Assembly (NCBI RefSeq): GCF_040115645.1
Contig: NC_089543.1
Coordinates: forward strand, 3,162,001 to 3,226,000
Origin: Euwallacea fornicatus
Lineage: Eukaryota > Arthropoda > Insecta > Coleoptera > Curculionidae
Length of the DNA stretch: 64,000 bases
Reading direction: 5' to 3'
Shown: piece by piece, positions 49,673 to 61,472 of the stretch
Layout of the letters: each line of letters opens with the position of its first letter
How positions within the stretch are numbered: position 1 is the first letter of the stretch
The notes under the pieces: model-generated
What the model saw: the letters and a program-made list of their open reading frames with translations, nothing else
Told to the model about the DNA's origin: nothing
Databases searched by the model: none
Made by a program: the position numbers and the translations under genes

Positions 49673-52600
49673 ATGGATCCAAATGGCAATGGCAAGAAAG
49701 ATGTTAAACCGCTACTGAGAGAATTAATCCGACGTCAGCGTCAAGATTCAGATGTAAGGGACTGAGCAACACAGAGAAGTAGAAAAAAATTCATTTGGGA
49801 TGGATTAGTTTGAATTCAAAGTGATTGACTGTGTTTTTGGTGTTAGAAAAATCTTCTAACGACTAATTAGTGTGGGTGTTGTGTTTCACATAATATTAAC
49901 TTCATGGTGCACCTAACATATAACATCCATTATAAGGTAGTGTCAGTTATAACAGCATGTAGTTTTTCATGTTTTGCACAGATTTTGATTTGAGCTATTG
50001 GGTTAACTGTTTATTAGTAGTAATATTATGGTTATTCTATTTTGTTTTGCTTTAATTACTTGATATTGTTATAAATGCATCTCTTTAAACTGAGAGGGTA
50101 AGCATTCATCATAGTACATGTACGAACTAGATTACAGTGCCATGAGGATTCCATAGGAATATTTCATAATACATGCAAAGATAAAAACTATCATAATAAT
50201 ATCTTACATCGCTGGCAATGTCAGTGGCAGTAGAAAAGACACCTACAATATTCCACAATTAAAAATTTTGTATCAGTAATAGAACTGTCAATCATGCACA
50301 TTAGCAATATTTCTTTATATTTGTTATAGACCAATCATTAATTTTGGTAACTAATTTTTTGTTTTAGAATCACTACGAATCAGTTTTAAAAAACCCATTT
50401 GATAATGTATGTGCCTCATTAACAAAAAATATTCTTGAATACAATATACAAATATGTTGGAATAACAGTATCCTCAAGCAGTCTCTTTTGTACTTCACAT
50501 AGTACAAAGTTATCAACAGTACTCTTTAATAATGGATTGCAATATGAGGTACTGGTAAATCAAAAGTTTTATCCCAGGTAGCTTCTGGATCACAAAGCAA
50601 CATCAATCAACTTCAATAAGTCTGATATTGAAGTGGATTGCATTCATTTTTTAAAAGCAGAATATAGCTCTTAAATTATAGTCAAAATTTGTGAAATTTT
50701 AATATTTTAGCCTTTCAATACTATATGCAGCATTTAAGCCTCAAAAAATCCCATTTTGTTTGAAAAGTTTGTATTCATGCTTTTGCAAACCTGTTTGTCA
50801 AAAATAATAACAAAATTTAGGTCTTAAACTGCTTTTGTTTTGAAAAATCCCATGATAGGTCAAATTCAAGTTCACCAGGCTTTATAAAAAAGATGTATAA
50901 AGTAAGAAACATTTTTGAAAATAGGTCTTCAGGGTTGTGTTGCCTTGACTTCAAAACCTCAAATTCTTACAATGCCTTTTGAAAGTTTTTTAGAATAATT
51001 TGATGTCATAAAGTGTAAATCTAGCTCAAAATTGTGGGAAAAAAAATCTTGAGGGTTTCTCACATAAAGACAAGTATTATTAAACAGTAAAACTGAAGGC
51101 CAATTGATCAGTAGATTTAAGCTGTCGAGTTTTGATGATTCCACTTGTAAGTCTTCTCCAAAAATTTCAATACAAACACACATGTTGATATGACCACAAA
51201 AGATTCAGCAAAATCTGTTTTTTAGTGGCTCTTCACCACATTATAATTTAAAACATAATTGACATAGATCGAGCAGTAAAAAGCTTTTTATCATTAGCCC
51301 TGTTAAAAAAGAAACTCCAGATCTCTTTGTTTCTCCTAAACCTCAGAAAATTTCGGAAATCTCCCTAGAGAATGGTAGGTAGTTAAGAATAATTTACCTT
51401 TAAATATTTCTGTGCATTCCAAGGACGATCTCAGTTTTTTTTTTATTTCTTATCATTTGCTGTCCTAGAATAAAAAAAAAGACTGATAATGAATTTGACA
51501 AAGAAGTATCTTTCATTATACACGAGTTGACATTCAATACTGGCCGCTTGCGGTGTTTGTAAAAAAACCTGTTAAAGGCCAAAAGAAACAGTGATGATTC
51601 ACGAGCTATCATTTCAGGGTTACGGGAAGATGACTATCAGAACCAATTTACGCCTTGCTGCTGTAAAGAAATCCCGCAATTCTATTCCTCTATGAAGGAA
51701 CTATTTAAAAACGCCACGCATTGTGTAAAAGAAAACTCAAGTTGATAGCAAGATTCAAACCAATATGAGTTCAGGAGAGGTATTCTGAGTTCAACTATCT
51801 GCTTTTTTGCCGTTTTTTGTTTTTTTCCTCACAGTAGGAGACTAAGATTTTGCCCAAGGGAAGGTGTTTACGCATTTTTCGAATTTATAGGGCGGTGGAA
51901 CGGATTCTCCAGATTTGGACTTCATCTATGATGACGCCGACTCTCATGCGAATGAGATTGCAGAACTATATAGTTACACAGAACAACCGGAATATCAACT
52001 CAATGTTCGGGTAATTTTCATAATTTTCCTCAGACTATATTTATTTAGTTATTCCATTGTTGTTTGTATCAGGCGTTTGAAGATCAAATGACCCTGTACG
52101 ATTTACCACCTAGCTGGCAACGGTTGTCGGTAGAGAAGCGCAAATCGGTAGTGATGAAACTATTGGACCAACTGGAATGTACCAGGAGACGGGAAAGAAT
52201 GAGGAGTGCTAGGTGCATACTGTATATTGCACAGGGATGCTGGGCTGAAGTACAGTCAGACACCGAGCAACAGCATTGGGCACGGTTGAATACACTGATG
52301 CTATTTCAGTTGGGGACCTTCAGTTCATTTATGGATTTGTTGAACATCGAAATCGAGTAAGTTGTTTTCTCTATGATAATATTTTGCCGTCTTATTAAGT
52401 GTCTATGTTTCGGACTTCATAGTAACAGCACTGCTGCACATGTTGCAATGCGGAAAATCGCAGTCTCATTGGCTGATTCCCAAGATTTACGAGTTATTTT
52501 ATCAGTAATGTATACAATAGTTGAAGTCCTTCGGGTTGAGAGATTAAATGAAGACAGCGAGTACCAATCTGAAATTAACTCTTTTATTTACGAAATAGGT

Positions 52601-55290
52601 AAAAGTCGGTTGCCTACTTTTAGTTTTTTTCCCTAGCATCAATATAATTTTAGGATACGGTTCTGGAGAAGATCACTTGGTAATCAAACTGTTAACCATG
52701 GTCACAAGATTTTGCAGTGGAGCTGCACCTCATTTCCCCATGAAAAAAGTTTTGTTACTTCTGTGGAAAATAATACTCGTATCGCTGGGCGGTATGAACA
52801 AATTAAAGGTTGGAAAACCTTTAAGTTCCAGTAAAATTTTTGTTTTTCATATAACTTTTTGTTATAGGAAATGAAAGCAGAAAAACGGTGTAAAGCAAAT
52901 CTTCCACCTCAAGACGAAGACACCATGGAGATAGCCAAAACAATGCGATCCTCTTCACCCCCTGCCAGTGCCTCAGATTTATTAGAAGCTCAAAACCAGA
53001 AGCGAAGCACTCGCCCTTTTCGTAGGAGCTTGATGAAGCAAAGCAGCCTGGACGACCAGGAGTCCTTAGGCATGGAATTAGAAACATCCATGGCTAACGA
53101 AAATGGGGATGACATGACTGATATGGTCGATTACGATGAGAGACGTCCTGCAGATACCAATGAAACCAATCAGATGTTTAACAACCACATTTTGAACATG
53201 TATAACATGCAAGTTTCGCCTCCTCCCCAGCATGAAGCCATACCGAGAGGTCTCCCGTGGAAACCCAAGGTTAGGCAGAAGGATATTGATGCCTTTTTGG
53301 ATACTTCGAGATTGAAGTTCCTTGGATATAGTTTGTCCAACGATCAAACCACTATATTCGGGCTGCCTCAGCCAATTCACGAAGGAATGAGGATTTTAAA
53401 TGAAGTAAGAGACGTAGTTTTTGTGTGTGATGAAATTTTAATTGATTGTTCTCTCAGCATGTTTACACCTCAATAGCAGAGCTCCAAGTTAAAAAAGAAG
53501 AGGAGATTGCTAGGAATCCTGTTTCTACAGAAGAGCCGGAAATCGATTATAATCCGACTGAAATACTCTATCAGGCAATGTTGCCGAATTTACCTCAGTA
53601 TATGATCGCTTTATTGAAGATATTGCTTGCAGCGGCCCCCACGTCTAAGGCTAAAACTGACTCCATTAACATTATGGCAGATGTTTTACCGGAAGAAATG
53701 CCGTAAGAATTTATATTAAAAGAAATGCTTAATGTTTTCAACGTCTGTAATTCTTTTCGTTTATTTAGTATTATTTTTCAGATATTAACTTTTTCACGTT
53801 GTCATTTTTTTACTTCATAGGCTACATTGTATATTTGTCAGGTCTCTATGCCAAGGGCCATTCTTATTTAGTTTTCTGATACTTTGCTGCTCATAAATAT
53901 TAAATGAATATTTAACTATGAATCACTTATTAACTACTAAAAAATGTTTCTCTTATAGCATGACTGTCTTACAGTCAATGAAACTCGGCAACGATGTGAA
54001 CAGGCACAAAGAAATTATAGTAAAAGCAGTCTCAGCAATTTTGTTGCTCCTTTTAAAGCATTTCAAGCTTAACCACATTTACCAGTTTGAATTCATGTCT
54101 CAACATTTAGTGTTTGCAAATTGTATCCCCCTCGTTTTAAAATTTTTTAACCAGAATATCATGGGCTATATCGGAGCTAAGAACGCGTAAGTTTCATAAT
54201 TTTATGAATTTGTGGTGTATCTTAAATATATTTCTTTTTACAGCATTCCAATTCTGGATTTCCCAGCATGCATCTTGGGAGATCAACCGGAATTAACTGC
54301 CGAAAGTCTAGAAATCGGAGACGCAGCTCCCTTTTCTTGGCGTAATTTGTTTGCTTGTATTAATCTTCTGAGGATTCTAAATAAGTTGACCAAGTGGAAA
54401 CACTCTAGGATCATGGTTAGTTTTGACTAAAAATATTAGATTGTTGTCTATCAAAATCTGATAAATATCTGAGATCAATTCTTTCTAATGATTTTTTAAA
54501 AATCACTATTACGTGTTGCAGATGTTAGTGGTTTTTAAATCGGCTCCAATCCTGAAACGCACTCTGAAAATCAGACACGCTATGACACAACTCTATGTGT
54601 TAAAACTACTCAAAATGCAAACTAAATATTTGGGCAGGCAATGGCGTAAGTCTAACATGAAAACTATTAGTGCCATTTATCAGAAGGTACGCCATAGACT
54701 CAATGATGATTGGGCGTATGGGAATGGTATGTTTGTCGTATTCTGCTTATCTATTGTGTTTATATATTTGTATAATTCAATTGGGACTTATTAAGATTTT
54801 TTTTCACAGATCTTGATGCCAGACCATGGGATTTTCAGGCCGAGGAGTGTGCTTTGAGAGCTTCTGTGGATAGATTCAATAATCGCAGATATACTGAGGC
54901 TCAAGTAAGTAAAACGGTCAGGTTTTGATGTGTATGTAAATATTTTCTAATGCAATTCATCCGTCGTGCATCTACTTCCTACGATTTTCATGTTTTATGA
55001 TCAGAACAAATGGCTACTTGTCTAATTAAAGAAGCTACTTTGAACTCCTTTTCAAACACTGCTTTTTCCCCTAGGACAGCGAATTTGAACCCGTAGATAA
55101 TAACTTAACCAGCGTCTTAGGCCGCAGTCCTGAACTCTCAGATAGTTTCACAAAACATTACAAATTGTGGCTGGAGCAAGAGGTTTTTGGTCACCCAATA
55201 GATTGGGATAAATTATTGTTATTCCCTCAACCCAAGGAGGACTCTAAGAAAGAGGAGGTCAATAAACCCGAAAATGACGACGGGCAGTAG
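49673..55290 (+). CDS. Strip: Strip (striatin-interacting protein, STRIP1/2, FAM40)
   Basis: Twelve exons (49673-49753, 51891-52010, 52073-52356, 52423-52598, 52654-52808, 52868-53404, 53458-53702, 53959-54186, 54244-54415, 54522-54726, 54810-54904, 55075-55290) join in frame to 837 residues, the usual STRIP length. Strip is a core scaffold of the STRIPAK PP2A-kinase complex, acting in Hippo signalling, endosome transport and cytoskeleton control. The N1221 domain shows ELYSYTEQPE, SLADSQDLRV and CSGAAPHFPMKKVLLLLWK. A low-complexity linker (about residues 290-400) leads to GLPWKPKVRQKDID. The DUF3402 domain holds LPQYMIALLKILLAAAPTS, FKLNHIYQFE, LRILNKLTKWKHSR and RQWRKSNMKT. Intron 1 is 2.1 kb; the rest are 52-256 bp. 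The donor after exon 5 (AAG|GTTGG) is weak but gives the conserved join LKEMKAEKR. Confidence 0.97.
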
Positions 55291-55448
55291 TCATTTGTTA
55301 AATATTTGTAATAGCCAAGAAGATATTGTTAAATTAGTAGTTGTAAGTATTTAATTTTTTATTCGACTGATAAGTTTCGAAGCGCCCATTGCTTCCAGTA
55401 TTGTCCTTATAAGTGTAAGCTTTTCTGTTGATTTAAAACGCAGATCAT

Positions 55449-55462
55449 AATAAAACAATAAA
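55449..55462 (+). terminator. Proximal polyadenylation signals of Strip
   Basis: Two AATAAA copies (55449-55454 and 55457-55462) lie about 160 bases after the stop. Further AATAAA motifs at 55968-55973 and 56279-56284, the latter followed by a GT-rich stretch, suggest possible longer 3' UTR forms. Confidence 0.5.
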
Positions 55463-56289
55463 TAAGCTTTAAGATGTAGGAGGTAGTTGAGAGTGCTAAC
55501 TAACTAGCTACTCTTTGATAATGTTCATAAAGCAATCGCCTTTAATAATATACAAATGTATAGTAAAAGTACCTACGAAAAACATCCTCACTACCTTGTA
55601 ACAAAACTCAGTTTTAGCCTTACAATCTAAAGGAAAAGTTATAAGTAAATAGTAAGGAAGTTTAGGTTTTCCACGCTGAACGTCTGTACTAAAACCCGGT
55701 TTGTTGTTTATCGTTTTCTGTGTCTCCACATAAACTTAGTATTTCTGGTGCTCGTTTTTGCAATTTTCCTATGGAGAATGTAATCTGTTCACAGTGTTAC
55801 CAGTAAGTAGGCCTCCTTGCAATCTGTCACGGAGAAATATACACGCAGGTTTGTAAATTGATTTGAAGGGATTATTGCTAGACATGTTTAGCCGCAAGTG
55901 AAAAAGAAACTAAATAGTATTGTTTGCTGATGTATGTCAAATAGATAAATATTTGTATAGAAGTGTTAATAAAGCTTCTTCAGTTTGTGGCGTCTCTAAC
56001 AATAAAGCACCTTCAACATTCAATAATTATATTTATTTTCACAAAAGATCTTATGTATAAGTGCAGTTAATAGTTTATTGAATTTGTGCAAGATTTACTT
56101 TTATTAGCGGGGATCTATGACTCCTTTAAAAAGTCAATTTATCTCTTGTAGCTGTCAATCAAATTTATTAAATATCCATTGCAGACTAAAGACAGTTGAT
56201 GGTCATAGATCCTAATTTTGTGTGTAATTTTAGATTTTAATATTTCTTTTGATATGTCTTGTTTCATGTCGTATTCTCAATAAAGCGAT

Positions 56290-58570
56290 TACTTAGATCA
56301 GTGTTTTGTTTTATTGTCTTTTTACGTCGATAAAAGATCCGCTAAACGCGTTCAATATCCACTGGAAGTAAATCTACGGTTTTCGCTTGTGTTCGTAATA
56401 CCTGACAGTATCCCACTTCCTTTTGCACCACAGTTGCATATATGGGATGCAGATTTTTGTTCTTTTCTCCATTTAGCTCGTCATTTCAAATAGTTTCTTG
56501 CTGCTGTTTAATATATTTTTACCTTACTTAAACGTCTCTATTATTTGTTTTTTTGTGGTACCACTACTGTGTAGCGGCTTTGCCCATACTGGTGTTTTAT
56601 ATATAACAGCACATTTCACATTTTTGCAGTTTCCTCTTAGCAAAACTCGTTCTCCAATTTATGGTCCGATCGATTGTAGGTTTCTTGACAAATCGAAGAC
56701 TTCATACTCTACTTTATATGTATGGGAAACCATGATTAGATTTTTGCGATGGTGAATCTTCAAGTATTTTACGTATTCATTGTCAATTGCAATTAATTCG
56801 AATTTGTGATATATGATCTTGGTGAATAGTTTCTACAAGGTTTTTTAAAATTTTTATATTATAACTTTCTTTCAACGTCAAATTGGCACTACCAATACGG
56901 TCCCTTTTTATTTATTTTCTATCAATTTTTGTCTGTTTAGCCAAGTAGGTACCTTTCAGTCTTTTAATCCATCCGTTTACTTATAATAATAAATGGTTCT
57001 GAATCATGTTGGATATAGGTGTATTTGCTCAGCTCAGGGGGAAAGGAAAAACAGTGAAAACGATTAATAAAATATTAGGGTCAAACCTTGATGAAAAATA
57101 AACACTTTTATCAGCAAAGGTTGGTAAAGTATGGGGCAAATACTTTGTGGAAAAATAGGAGTGACTTTTGCGGATAAGTAAAGCAAACGGTAAGAGAATT
57201 TGGAGCCAATTTGGAACTATATTGGCTGAAAGATACGATTTAAGAGGTTAAATACCTCAACTTTTGAAGGTGCCCTATCAGATATCTGGCATACAAATCT
57301 GCGGCATGCGCTTCCCTTTGTCTGAACGAACACCGGGAAATCATGCTTTTAAAATTCATAAACCTTTTCGCCCCAGCAGAGCCAAATTAACGAAAAATCC
57401 AATCTAATTTAAATTTAATTACATATTCATTTTCAGGATGGGAAAAATGTCAACAGCTGCTGTACAGCGAAATTTTCAATTTAACCAGTGGATGTTTCGC
57501 CTCAGTTCGTTTTGATAGGGAGAAGGAAGAGTTATAGATCAAACGGCAGCCGGGCCGCTTATAGGATACTCCGCCTGCTTTTTCCAGGTTCGGAGGAATT
57601 AATTTTCTTTGGTTGGCAATTTATAGACCAGTATGCGGACTTTTCAGGAATTGTCTTTGTTTAATTAGCTCTGGCTGACTAGAGGATAGACTCATGTTTA
57701 AAGATTACAAGCAACGTTAGCTTTAAAAAAACTTTTCATATTTCGTCTGCATGTAATACTCCATATGTACTAGTTCATTACTCATTATCATAACAATTCT
57801 GCTAATATTCCAGTTACAGTCATTTAAGACAAGTTCTATTATATTTTCGATTTTGATACCGACTTTTCTCTGAATCCTTACGGAAAGTCTAGAGGTTTCA
57901 TCCACAAAGCTGTGGACGTAAACGTTATTTTTCGAGAACTTTGCGGCAAATTAATATTTGATACTTTTTTATTGCCAGTCTCCAGTATTCTGTTGGATAG
58001 ACTTGTTTAATTTTTCATTCCGGAAATATTGGTGTTCCCCTCGTAATGAAACTTACATGACCTACAACACACAGCACAAGCTAAAAATTATGGTCCCTTT
58101 AATACTTCCCGGGGAAAAAATAAATGATTGTTGTAGGTGTAGGGTCTCCTATAACGAAATCGATACAATATCGCTTTCGAGGTCTAACATTGCACTTAGG
58201 CTCTCAGTGGACATCGTATGTTATGGCTTTGTTTTAATCCGGTCATACATCATACGGAGACTTAGGGAAGGCTGCCGAGCTACACAAAGGGCCATTTGTG
58301 AAGACATCAACCCTAAAATGCTATGGATACAAAGGATGTTTTAACTGAAACAAGAATTTTCTCGAGTGACCCAGCTTTTTGTACATTCCTGCTGGTTTTC
58401 TATGTCCGTTACTCCCTTTTGATCTTTTTAGCACTGACGTTATCACAGCGAGGGAGAATTCAGCTTTCTGTCATTAAGGGTGAAAGTATGATCGTTAGAG
58501 TAATGTACATATCTGTTAAAATCAAATTGGAGTTTACTTGAGGGAATAAAATCTACTTTAATATGAATAA
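56290..58570. other. Intergenic between Strip and YGxP gene, no gene seen
   Basis: Convergent genes flank this stretch. The longest open frame (57958-58344, +, 128 codons) has no recognisable domain. I see no repeats or RNA genes. Confidence 0.5.
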
Positions 58571-58575
58571 ACGTT

Positions 58576-58589
58576 TTTATTCTTTTATT
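58576..58589 (-). terminator. Polyadenylation signals of YGxP gene
   Basis: Two minus-strand AATAAA copies (58576-58581 and 58584-58589), about 250 bases after the stop at 58839. Confidence 0.6.
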
Positions 58590-58838
58590 GATTTAAGAAT
58601 AGCATATATGTAAGACAAGAAATAAATAAATATTATTATCGTTCTACAACTAACATTAGTATGTACATAAAGTTATTTCCTGGCAATTTGCTTTACTTTT
58701 GAAAATTCCCTAAAGTAGAAAAACACGGCAATTCTTATTACGATAAAGAAATAAGTTGAGCAACTATAAACTTCCGCTTCTACCGTCCTCAACTAGGATC
58801 AAATATGGCCACATGCACGACAACTATGGCTTAACAAT

Positions 58839-61472
58839 TTAATTTTCCTCAGTATCTACACTGTTATCATCCACTTTCTCTTCAGTTTTTTCATTCTCAG
58901 CATCTTTCTTGAAATACAGAGCTATATTGCTAGTATCCAATAATTGAAGTGTTTCTTCGCTTTCTGCGTTACTACTTTTAGTATCAATATTGCCCTGATT
59001 AGGTGCATCAACTATGACTTCCCTGATTTCCGAAGCTTGCGGATGAGCCTTTTCAAAATTACTGATGGTCTCGTTAACAGAGTAATTTTCCTCTTCCACG
59101 CTAGGCTGAAGTATGATCGGATATTTATTTTCCTGCCCCTGTTTTCCTGGCTCTTCTATAGCTTGTAAAATGCTTTGCAAGAGTCCGTCGTTCAGCACCT
59201 GAGTGTGAGGGACTTGTCCATTACTGCCGTCTGCAGATTGAATTTGAAGAGTGTAACTTCCCAAATTTCCTTGCAAAGGAATGTTGTTCAGATCAATAGA
59301 TTGCGATTCCACTAATTCACTATTAGGCCCAAAACTGGCAGCTACAGATTTGCCGTAGCTTTTTCCATGAGTTTCTTCATCATTTTCACTGATAACAGAG
59401 TTAACTTTCGCTTCGCTTTTAACAGAAGAGCTGTGAATCAAATCTGGAGCTCCGTATTGAGGTGCTGGCACTCCGTAGGTGGCTTGAGGCCCTATGGCTT
59501 GTACATGACTATTTGCAATATTGGTCGTCAGGCTTGATAGTGCTGAAGTATAGCTATCAGCTGAAGGCACGCCATATGCTAAAGAAGGCACTTGCAACTG
59601 CTGTTTGTAACAATCATGAGGTACAGCCTGTCCATGTTTTGCTTTAGTTAGATCAATTGATAGAGGAGGGTGTGAAAAATCTACCCCCACAGTTAGACCT
59701 GCATCCTCGGATTGAGGAAGTGTATAGCTACCATCAATATTTCCCAAAGGAACATTATAGCTACTCAATGGGAGTGCGCTTGCACCTTCAATATTCAAAG
59801 TACTGTGCTGAATATCGAGCCCTGCGGTAGAAGAACCATACGCTAGGTTCTGGAAGGAAATGGCAGGTCCACTTTCAGGTACTCCATACGAACTGATCGG
59901 GGCAATTGGAGGTGATGGAGGTAAATAAGAGTTACCTTTGGAGGCACTAGCATATACCCCTTTACTGGAGGTAGTTTTGTACCCTGAATTTGAATATATA
60001 TTTGAATACTGGGGAATACCATATTGACTAGATGGAGTTCCATAAACTCCTGTGGGAGGTACCAAGCCTATGGCTGACCCAGACAACGTTTTATGTGTTT
60101 CATGCCCAAAGTTTCCAATTTGTGGAGCAACGTAGGTATCAGATAAGGAATTACCTCCAGAAGGACTTAAATTGTACTCAATGCTCTTCACAGCTTGAAT
60201 ATCAGATCCATGTCCAATTCCAATAGAAGACAAATCCAGGCTAATACTATGAGAATTGCTGTGAGAAGTTCCATGTACTCCGGCACCATGTGCTTCATTT
60301 CCAGACGACGTGACAACTCCTCCAGAACCTGTAACGGTACCTAGAGGTGCACTATATGAATCAGCAACCCCTTTAGCTCCTGCTGATTGATCCAAATGAC
60401 CGACGTTTAAAGTTATAGACGGAGTTCCGTAAGTTTCACTTAATTGATTCTTTCCAATGCTCAAAGATGGGGGAGACAGGTCGTGGTATCCCGAACCTTC
60501 CCCTGATACCTGATGGATGTCTGTTTCAATAGGGCGTTTGGATACTAATCCAGGAATTGGCTGCCATCCATCATATTTGATGTCTGGAGGAGTGGGGGGT
60601 GCAGGTGCCCCAGGATGTGGAGGTCTGGGGTTTGGAGAAGGTTGTGGAGGGCCATAGGCTGCAAGGGAGTGGCTGGATGAGATTGTCCTTTCGGGAATTC
60701 CATATTGGGTTGATATTCCTATACTAGGAGGAGCAGAGTAAGAGATTTTAGGAGGCAAAACTGGAGCTCCGTATTGATGGTTTAAATTCGACACTCCAGA
60801 GTATAAATTTGAGGTGAATAAGTTGTTAAAAGTGTTGGTCTTCGGGTAGTTTAATTTATTAAAGCTGAAGTTATCCTTATAGATCAAAGGAGTTCCATAT
60901 ACAGGTTTCGGAGGCCTTAGTCCGAAATTTTTCTGAGGATACTTATGGAATTTGAATGGTTTAGTAGGAATTCCATAAGTAGTCTTAGGAGGACCATACA
61001 GTTTCTGCGGGAAAAATTGAGTAAAGCCAAATGAAGACGTTCCGTATTTCAGAGATGGAGGTCCGTAGCCTTTAGGTATCACCGGCACTTGGGGAAGTCC
61101 ATAAGTGTTCCCTAAAACCGGAGTTCCATACAGGGGTTTCGGAAGTGGTGGAGGTATATCTGGGGGTGGAGCAGGATATACCACGTTATTGGATGGTGTG
61201 TTGGGAACCCCATAAATCGGCACTGGCAAACTAACAATAGAAGAAGTCAATGCGGGAGGAGCATAACTGTCTAAAATAGCAGGGGCTTCTCTACGGTTGG
61301 CTGATTCAGAACCCTCCGCCACCAGATCTCCACCTTCAGCAACGATTTGGTCTGATTCTTTGGTTTCGGACACGGATTTGACTTGTTCTTCGTTCTTTTT
61401 GGTTTGGCCACTATTCACCACTCCTGCGGTGAATTGCAGAGACAGGCAGAGCGACAACAGTGCAACAAGCAT
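58839..61472 (-). CDS. Secreted YGxP-repeat protein, cuticle/ECM-like
   Basis: An 877-residue protein is encoded by one large exon. I start it at the ATG at 61472, because it opens a clear signal peptide (MLVALLSLCLSLQFTAG) and directly follows a splice acceptor (CGTTTCAG at 61473-61480). The open frame extends 28 codons further upstream, but that part is intronic by this model. The mature protein has at least fifteen Tyr-Gly-X-Pro motifs (YGVP, YGTP, YGPP, YGIP, YGAP) and degenerate forms (YSAP, YVAP, YNVP). They are spaced irregularly in proline/serine/glycine-rich sequence, with a polyproline patch (PPPDIPPPLPKP). The last 150 residues are acidic and lack the motif. The style resembles resilin-like and low-complexity cuticular proteins, but no chitin-binding R&R domain is present. 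An elastic or structural extracellular role is inferred. The exon upstream of 61473 may add residues. Confidence 0.85.
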   Translation of the reverse strand: MLVALLSLCLSLQFTAGVVNSGQTKKNEEQVKSVSETKESDQIVAEGGDLVAEGSESANRREAPAILDSYAPPALTSSIVSLPVPIYGVPNTPSNNVVYPAPPPDIPPPLPKPLYGTPVLGNTYGLPQVPVIPKGYGPPSLKYGTSSFGFTQFFPQKLYGPPKTTYGIPTKPFKFHKYPQKNFGLRPPKPVYGTPLIYKDNFSFNKLNYPKTNTFNNLFTSNLYSGVSNLNHQYGAPVLPPKISYSAPPSIGISTQYGIPERTISSSHSLAAYGPPQPSPNPRPPHPGAPAPPTPPDIKYDGWQPIPGLVSKRPIETDIHQVSGEGSGYHDLSPPSLSIGKNQLSETYGTPSITLNVGHLDQSAGAKGVADSYSAPLGTVTGSGGVVTSSGNEAHGAGVHGTSHSNSHSISLDLSSIGIGHGSDIQAVKSIEYNLSPSGGNSLSDTYVAPQIGNFGHETHKTLSGSAIGLVPPTGVYGTPSSQYGIPQYSNIYSNSGYKTTSSKGVYASASKGNSYLPPSPPIAPISSYGVPESGPAISFQNLAYGSSTAGLDIQHSTLNIEGASALPLSSYNVPLGNIDGSYTLPQSEDAGLTVGVDFSHPPLSIDLTKAKHGQAVPHDCYKQQLQVPSLAYGVPSADSYTSALSSLTTNIANSHVQAIGPQATYGVPAPQYGAPDLIHSSSVKSEAKVNSVISENDEETHGKSYGKSVAASFGPNSELVESQSIDLNNIPLQGNLGSYTLQIQSADGSNGQVPHTQVLNDGLLQSILQAIEEPGKQGQENKYPIILQPSVEEENYSVNETISNFEKAHPQASEIREVIVDAPNQGNIDTKSSNAESEETLQLLDTSNIALYFKKDAENEKTEEKVDDNSVDTEEN

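Noticed and set aside
49754..51890. Open frames on both strands inside Strip intron 1
   Set aside because: Short, motif-free and within an intron with clear flanking coding exons.
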